Shown here in pieces: positions 1 to 3,808 of a stretch of 6,306 bases of DNA (positions are counted from its first letter, which is position 1; every line of letters begins with the position of its first letter). The notes under the pieces are model-generated. The model was not told the DNA's origin, searched no databases, and saw only the letters and a list, made by a program, of their open reading frames with translations. Source of the stretch: Actinomycetota bacterium (GTDB taxonomy: Bacteria; Actinomycetota; Actinomycetes; S36-B12; CAIYMF01); assembly GCA_009699025.1 (NCBI GenBank), contig WLOZ01000122.1, positions 1 to 6,306 on the forward strand, written 5' to 3'. A program made the position numbers and the translations under genes.

Positions 1-1046
1 ACGGTCTCGCGCAGCGCTTGCGCGACCGGCATGCGTGGCTCTGAGGCGGCGGCGACCACGGCGTCGACCCATCCCTCGACGAGGGCGAGCAGCGTCTCGA
101 GTCGGGCGAGCGCCGCCTCCTGCTCGGGAGTGTTGCTCGGCTCGAACACACCGCTGGCCAGCACCTCCTGCAGCGCCTCGGGGTTCTGCGGGTCGACATC
201 GCGCATGGCCTCCTCGATGCGACCCTGGTCGACGTGCACCCCGCGGGCATACTCCTCGACGGCGCCGATCAGCCGGGCCCGCAGCCAGGGCACACCCGCG
301 AAGAGTCGCTGCTGGGCCGCCTCGCGCAGCGCGAGGTAGAGGCGCACATCGGCCTCGTCGACACCGAGGCCTTCACCGAAGGCGGCAACGTTGGCCGGAA
401 GTAGCGCGGCCCGATGGCTGTGGGGACCATCGGCGACGAGCGGAATGCCCACGTCGCCGGCACCGAGCACCTCGCTCGCGAGGGTGGCGAGGCCCTGCCC
501 CACCTGAAGGCCGAACATCATTGAGCCCATCTTCTTGGCCATGCCCATCAGCGGGCCCATCATCGCCATTAGCTCGGGCGGCATTCCCTCGGGCAGTTCC
601 GGCAGGTCAGACGGCAGCATCGTGTCCATGGCGCTCGACACACTGGCTGCCACCGGCTCGATGATGCGGTGCCACACCGGCAGGGTGTGCACCAGCCACT
701 CGCTTCGCGACCACGCCTCGGGCTCGGCGGCGCAGGCAGGGAAGGCGGTGTGCTCGTCGAGCCAGTGATCGGCCAGTCGCACGGCCTCGACCACCAATTC
801 GCGGTCGCGGGCGTTGGGTGAGGGGTCGCCCGCCGTGACCAGGGCCTCGCGCGCCACCTGCTCGGCCGTGCTCCAGGAAACGGGGCCCTCATCGGCCTGG
901 CTCGACGACGAGAGCATCGCTCCGAACTGCTGAAGCGCCGCTCCGAGTTGGTTCATGTCGAGTTTGCTGAGGTCGAAGGCGCTGGGGTCGAACGGTTCGT
1001 CACCCGATCCGCCCGAGCCGAAGCCGAAGGGAATGTCTCCGCTCAT
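1..1046 (-). CDS. DUF2342 / zincin-like family protein, annotated elsewhere as zinc-dependent metalloprotease (3' end beyond window)
   Basis: The first 348 residues read open from ATG at 1046 to the left edge, so the C-terminus is missing (family members usually run about 400-480 residues). The start is supported by AAGGAG 8 bases upstream. Residues 1-55 are Gly/Ser/Asp-rich and low-complexity. Residues 155-177 hold nine methionines, followed by the family-like stretch FGLQVGQGLATLASEVLG (178-195), a LREAAQQRLFAGVPWLRARL block (240-259) and LVEGWVDAVV (322-331). These blocks match my memory of the actinobacterial TIGR03624-type branch (Rv3195-like). The helix that carries HExxH in zincins reads R241-E-A-A-Q245, with both metal-ligand histidines absent, so metalloprotease activity is not supported by this part of the protein. 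No signal peptide or membrane segment is visible; it is probably cytoplasmic. It is divergent from the SDR gene and shares the 153-bp intergenic region. Family assignment is fairly secure; function is unknown. Confidence 0.88.
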   Translation of the reverse strand, partial: MSGDIPFGFGSGGSGDEPFDPSAFDLSKLDMNQLGAALQQFGAMLSSSSQADEGPVSWSTAEQVAREALVTAGDPSPNARDRELVVEAVRLADHWLDEHTAFPACAAEPEAWSRSEWLVHTLPVWHRIIEPVAASVSSAMDTMLPSDLPELPEGMPPELMAMMGPLMGMAKKMGSMMFGLQVGQGLATLASEVLGAGDVGIPLVADGPHSHRAALLPANVAAFGEGLGVDEADVRLYLALREAAQQRLFAGVPWLRARLIGAVEEYARGVHVDQGRIEEAMRDVDPQNPEALQEVLASGVFEPSNTPEQEAALARLETLLALVEGWVDAVVAAASEPRMPVAQALRET

Positions 1047-1054
1047 CTGGTCGA

Positions 1055-1060
1055 CTCCTT
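1055..1060 (-). promoter_or_regulatory. Ribosome binding site of the DUF2342 gene
   Basis: The minus strand reads AAGGAG here, separated by 8 bases from the ATG at 1046-1044. This is close to an ideal Shine-Dalgarno sequence and fixes the start of the divergent gene. Confidence 0.8.
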
Positions 1061-1110
1061 CGTCGGCGTCATGGGCCTGCCTTTCGTCTCGTGTCGTCTG
1101 GTCTTGTGGC

Positions 1111-1134
1111 GTGTCGGTGGGTGTCGGTGGGTGG
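1111..1134 (+). repeat. G-rich tandem repeat (two exact 10-bp units) in the divergent intergenic region
   Basis: GTGTCGGTGG occurs twice in tandem (1111-1120 and 1121-1130), followed by a partial third copy GTGG. The surrounding stretch from about 1081 is strongly G/T-rich on the plus strand. Within it, 1116-1134 has five runs of two or three G separated by short loops, a pattern that could form a two-quartet G-quadruplex. It sits between the two divergent start codons, where promoters for both genes are expected. The role is unknown and it may be simple slippage. Confidence 0.6.
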
Positions 1135-1189
1135 TCCGCGCGCCTGAACGGTTCTCGACACCATGCTGGGGCAGGATGGTGGCAACGAT

Positions 1190-1195
1190 AGGGGA
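1190..1195 (+). promoter_or_regulatory. Ribosome binding site deciding the GTG start of the SDR gene
   Basis: AGGGGA lies 4 bases before GTG at 1200-1202. This favours GTG 1200 over the in-frame ATG at 1176, which has no comparable purine-rich sequence at the right distance. A weak -10-like CAGGAT lies at 1172-1177 without a convincing -35 partner, so I do not call a promoter. Confidence 0.6.
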
Positions 1196-1199
1196 CCCA

Positions 1200-2312
1200 G
1201 TGTCGAGACCGGCAAGCCAACGCGCTTCCTCGGACTCCACCGTAACCGGTGCGCGCCCGTGGGGCGCTGCCGTGGCCGTCACCGGGGCCGCGTCAGGGCT
1301 GGGGGCCGTGCTGGCCGAACGGCTCGTGCGGGGCGGGTGTCGGGTGGTGGGCGTCGATCTCGTGGCGGGCGCGTTGCCCGGAGTCGAGTGGCGGCAGGCC
1401 GATGTGCGCGACCCCGGGTTGGCGAGCCTGCTCGACGATGTCGACTCGGTGGTCCACCTAGCCGTGGCAACCACTCCTGATACCGACCCGCAGCAGCGCC
1501 GCGACCTCAACGTGCGCGGCACGCAAACCGTGGTGACCGCCTCAGCGGCGGCTCATGTACGGCATCTGGTGCTGGTGACCTCAGCGGCCGTGTTCGGCGC
1601 TTCGAGCGACAACCCGATTTCGCTCGACGATGAGGCGCCCCTGCGTGCTGTGCCCGAGGGTCTGGTCGGAGACCTCCTCGAGATCGAGGGGCTTGCCGAG
1701 CGTTCGCGCGAGCTGAGGCCGGCCATGCGGGTCTCGGTGGTGCGCCCGGCGACCCTGGTCGGTGCCGGCGCCGACAGCCTCGTGACCCGCCACTTCTCGG
1801 CCCCCCGCCTGCTGGCCCTGCGCGAGGTCGAGATGCGCTGGCAGTTTGTGCACGCCGACGACGCTGCTGCTGCCATCGACCTCGTCCTGCAGGGGGGCGT
1901 GCCCCACGACGTGGTGACGGTGGCCTGCGAGGGGTGGCTCACCCAGGCTGATGTCGAGGGTGTGTCGGGCTTGCGCCGACTCGAGTTGCCCGCGTCGATG
2001 GCCTTTGCGACCGCGGAGCGACTGCACCGGGCCGGCCTCACCCCCACGCCCTCGAGCGAGCTCGCGTTCGTGGTGTACCCGTGGGTCGTGTCGTCGGCGC
2101 GGCTGCGCGCCGCGGGCTGGACTCCGGCCTATGACAACGTCACGGCACTCGGCGCGCTGCTGGCCGACGTGACCGGAACCGCGCTGGTGGGCCGACGACT
2201 TGGCCGCGCCAACCTCGGAATCGCGGGTGCGGGTGCGGCGGGAGCCACGGTGGCCGCAGTGCTCGGAACCGCCGCGTTCGTGCGTCGGGCCCGCCGGTCT
2301 CGAGGTATGTGA
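1200..2312 (+). CDS. SDR-family (NAD-dependent epimerase/dehydratase-like) protein with C-terminal membrane segment, lacking YxxxK
   Basis: The protein has 370 residues from the GTG at 1200. It opens with a Rossmann dinucleotide-binding motif TGAASGLG (28-35), an acidic residue at the end of the second strand (D53, pointing to NAD(H) preference), ADVRD (67-71), a VVHLA strand (84-88), NVRGTQ (104-109) and LVTSAAVFG (125-133). This is the order seen in extended SDRs of the epimerase type. The expected catalytic Tyr-x-x-x-Lys region aligns with LVGDLLEIE (155-163), so both Tyr and Lys are replaced by Leu; the enzyme is probably inactive as an oxidoreductase or uses other chemistry. Residues 339-361 form a Gly/Ala/Val-rich hydrophobic segment followed by RRARRSR, a plausible C-terminal membrane anchor with the catalytic fold in the cytoplasm. 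The gene is divergent from the DUF2342 gene and 96 bp upstream of the small membrane gene. Fold confidence is high; substrate is unknown. Confidence 0.87.
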   Translation: MSRPASQRASSDSTVTGARPWGAAVAVTGAASGLGAVLAERLVRGGCRVVGVDLVAGALPGVEWRQADVRDPGLASLLDDVDSVVHLAVATTPDTDPQQRRDLNVRGTQTVVTASAAAHVRHLVLVTSAAVFGASSDNPISLDDEAPLRAVPEGLVGDLLEIEGLAERSRELRPAMRVSVVRPATLVGAGADSLVTRHFSAPRLLALREVEMRWQFVHADDAAAAIDLVLQGGVPHDVVTVACEGWLTQADVEGVSGLRRLELPASMAFATAERLHRAGLTPTPSSELAFVVYPWVVSSARLRAAGWTPAYDNVTALGALLADVTGTALVGRRLGRANLGIAGAGAAGATVAAVLGTAAFVRRARRSRGM

Positions 2313-2334
2313 GCGCGAGTCCCTGTCGCTCGAG

Positions 2335-2340
2335 TAGTCT
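2335..2340 (+). promoter_or_regulatory. Candidate -10 element for the small membrane protein / PDZ protease operon
   Basis: TAGTCT fits the actinobacterial TAnnnT pattern and lies in the 96-bp gap after the SDR stop codon. A transcript starting near 2347 would have a leader of about 60 bases before GTG 2409. I see no good -35 at 16-19 bases upstream, consistent with either a weak promoter or an activator-dependent one. It overlaps the palindrome at 2337-2357. Confidence 0.4.
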
Positions 2341-2357
2341 GAACCTCAGGTTGAGAC
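2337..2357. promoter_or_regulatory. 21-bp near-perfect palindrome, candidate operator
   Basis: The arms are 10 bases each around a central C at 2347, and nine of ten positions pair (only 2341/2353 mismatch). The core reads AACCTCAGGTT. It overlaps the TAGTCT -10-like hexamer and the expected transcription start, the usual place for a repressor site. The ACCTCA/TGAGGT-type half-site resembles operators of MerR-family regulators, but that link is inference. As RNA it would be a hairpin with a very small loop and no U-tract, so a DNA operator is more likely than a terminator. Confidence 0.5.
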
Positions 2358-2394
2358 ATCGTGAGCGTCCGACAACGGGCGCCCGACGACGCAC

Positions 2395-2400
2395 AGGAGG
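2395..2400 (+). promoter_or_regulatory. Strong ribosome binding site deciding the GTG start at 2409
   Basis: A perfect AGGAGG lies 8 bases before GTG 2409. This makes GTG 2409 the start in preference to the in-frame GTG at 2361, which would add a polar 16-residue extension in front of the membrane helix. Confidence 0.85.
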
Positions 2401-2408
2401 AGCAACAG

Positions 2409-2621
2409 GTGGCGATTCTTCTGTGGCTGGCTATTCCACTGATCATGACGGCGCTCGCGATTCTCGTCATTGGTAGTCGGAGCCGATCTGAAGGTCCCGG
2501 CGAGGGTGGGCACGGAGTACACGACTTCGACAGGCTCCGCGCGGCAATGGCGCGTCCGATGCCGCCGGCCACACCCATTCCGGGCGCTGGCACGCAGGGG
2601 CGCGACGCCTCGGCCGCATGA
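2409..2621 (+). CDS. Small single-pass membrane protein, 70 residues, uncharacterised
   Basis: Starting at GTG 2409 behind a perfect AGGAGG, the protein begins directly with a hydrophobic helix (about residues 2-22, containing Leu-Trp-Leu and Pro10). A positively charged turn RSR (24-26) follows, then a soluble tail rich in Gly, Pro and Ala. The tail contains a short amphipathic stretch, VHDFDRLRAAMARP, around residues 37-50. The charge distribution suggests N-out/C-in, or an anchored N-terminus with a cytoplasmic tail. I do not recognise a named family. The stop overlaps the start of the PDZ/Lon protease by 4 bp (ATGA), so the two are translationally coupled and the small protein is probably a partner, adaptor or stoichiometric regulator of that protease (inference). 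The strong RBS, codon bias and overlap make it a real gene despite its size. Confidence 0.82.
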   Translation: MAILLWLAIPLIMTALAILVIGSRSRSEGPGEGGHGVHDFDRLRAAMARPMPPATPIPGAGTQGRDASAA

Positions 2622-3685
2622 CCCGTCGCACCGCCGCGCTGGTCGTCTCGATCGTCGTGCTACTGCTGCTGGTCGGAGCCGCCTCGGTGCTGCCCGTGCC
2701 CTACGTGCGCCTAGCGCCGGGAACTCCGTACAACACCCTGGGCGAGGTCGACGGCGTCGAGATCATCTCGATCTCCGGCACCACGACCTACCCCACCAGC
2801 GGCAACCTCGACCTCACCACCGTGTCGGAGAGCGGCGGCCCCTACGGCACGCTCACGATGGGTGACGTGCTGCTGGGGCTGCGCAACCCCGCTGTGCGCA
2901 TCCTCCCGGTGGAGCAGGTGTTCCCCGAGCCCGTTGACCAGACGGTGGTGAAGGAGGAGAACGCACAGGCGTTCGACGAGTCGCAGAGCGCGGCGGTGTC
3001 AGCCGCGATGTCGTACCTCCACAGGCCACTGGTCTCGCAGGTCACGGCGTCCTCGGTCACGGTCGGGGGCCCCTCCGACGGCATCATCACTCCGGGCGAC
3101 GAGATCGTGTCGGTGGCGGGCGTGACGGTCAACGATTCTGCGGGCGTGGGCACGGCGGTGCGCTCGAAGCCGGTGGGTACGCCCCTCACGCTGGTGCTGC
3201 GCTCGGCGCCGACTGAAGGCTCACCGGCCGCCGACCGCACCGTGACGGTGACGTCGGCCCCCCGGCCCGACAAGCCAGCGGTGCCGTACATCGGCGTCAC
3301 CGTGGCCACCGAGTACCGCGCGTCCTTCCCGATCACCTTCGGGCTCAAGGACGTCGGGGGCCCAAGCGCGGGAATGATGTTCGCCCTGGGCATCGTCGAC
3401 AAGCTGACCTCAGGCACGCTCAACGGCGGGCGGCACGTGGCCGGAACAGGAACCATCGACCCTGCCGGAGCGGTGGGCGCGATCGGTGGCATCGCGCAGA
3501 AGGTGGTGGGCGCCCGCGACGCTGGAGCTGAGCTCTTCCTCGCCCCCGTCGAGAACTGCGCCGACCTCGTGGGGGTTGTTCCTGAGGGCCTCACGGTCAC
3601 CCCGGTGACGAGCCTGTCCGACGCCGTCAAGGCGACCGAAGCCTGGGTCGCCGGCCGCGCGGTGCCTGTCTGCCCCACCCCGTAG
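2618..3685 (+). CDS. Membrane-anchored PDZ and Lon-type (S16) serine protease, YlbL/Rv3194c-like
   Basis: This 355-residue protein has a short basic N-terminus (MTRR) and one hydrophobic segment (about 7-25), giving a signal anchor with the rest outside the cytoplasm. A PDZ domain follows at roughly 138-200, with the PSDGIITPGDEIVSVAGVTV region (152-171) as its core. The C-terminal third is a Lon-type proteolytic domain: GGPSAGMMFALGIVD places the nucleophile at Ser250, and GTGTIDPAGAVGAIGGIAQK places the general base at Lys295, the Ser-Lys dyad of family S16. There is no AAA+ ATPase domain, so substrates are probably recognised through the PDZ domain and degraded without ATP-driven unfolding. 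The length is normal for the family. ATG 2618 lies inside the stop of the upstream small gene and has no clear Shine-Dalgarno, so translation is probably coupled. Natural substrates are not evident from the sequence. Confidence 0.93.
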   Translation: MTRRTAALVVSIVVLLLLVGAASVLPVPYVRLAPGTPYNTLGEVDGVEIISISGTTTYPTSGNLDLTTVSESGGPYGTLTMGDVLLGLRNPAVRILPVEQVFPEPVDQTVVKEENAQAFDESQSAAVSAAMSYLHRPLVSQVTASSVTVGGPSDGIITPGDEIVSVAGVTVNDSAGVGTAVRSKPVGTPLTLVLRSAPTEGSPAADRTVTVTSAPRPDKPAVPYIGVTVATEYRASFPITFGLKDVGGPSAGMMFALGIVDKLTSGTLNGGRHVAGTGTIDPAGAVGAIGGIAQKVVGARDAGAELFLAPVENCADLVGVVPEGLTVTPVTSLSDAVKATEAWVAGRAVPVCPTP

Positions 3686-3703
3686 GTACCGTGTGGGTCG
3701 AGT

Positions 3704-3732
3704 CGTTGGGAACCTTCCCGGTCGCCCAAGCG
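3704..3732 (+). terminator. Possible hairpin terminator after the PDZ/Lon protease gene
   Basis: TTGGG (3706-3710) pairs with CCCAA (3725-3729), and inside it ACC pairs with GGT around a TTCCC loop, with a small internal bulge between. There is no U-tract, common for GC-rich actinobacterial terminators, so this is tentative. Its position 20 bp past the stop codon, ahead of the UPF0182 promoter, fits transcript separation. Confidence 0.35.
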
Positions 3733-3795
3733 TGAATCAGCCAGCGGCACGCTCCGATGGCCGCCCGCCGAGTGTCCCCCAGTGGGGCCGTGACC

Positions 3796-3801
3796 TAGGT
3801 T
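3796..3801 (+). promoter_or_regulatory. -10 element of a leaderless UPF0182 transcript
   Basis: TAGGTT matches TAnnnT. Its last base is 8 positions upstream of the in-frame GTG at 3809, the spacing expected when transcription begins at the first base of the start codon. No Shine-Dalgarno sequence precedes GTG 3809. The -35 region (around 3773-3778) is not recognisable and coincides with a CCCC-AGT-GGGG inverted repeat (3777-3787). Confidence 0.5.
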
Positions 3802-3808
3802 GGTGTGT

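Noticed and set aside
31..664. Plus-strand open frames opposite the DUF2342 gene
   Set aside because: Arg/Pro/Ala/Ser-rich translations with no motifs. The minus-strand frame has family-like blocks and a proper RBS.
948..1199. Upstream in-frame extension of the SDR protein to 948 (84 extra residues)
   Set aside because: It would overlap the start of the divergent DUF2342 gene and cross its RBS. The extension is low-quality sequence translated from intergenic DNA, and the RBS before GTG 1200 gives a better start.
2311..2331. GAGCG/CGCTC inverted repeat after the SDR stop codon as a terminator
   Set aside because: Only a 5-bp stem with an 11-base loop and no U-tract; not distinguishable from chance in GC-rich DNA.
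2361..2408. GTG at 2361 as the start of the small membrane protein
   Set aside because: No Shine-Dalgarno at suitable spacing, and the added residues are polar. AGGAGG at 2395-2400 clearly serves GTG 2409.
3777..3787. CCCC-AGT-GGGG hairpin upstream of UPF0182 as terminator or operator
   Set aside because: A 4-bp stem with a 3-base loop is common in sequence of this composition. It lies in the -35 region, but symmetry this short gives no real support.
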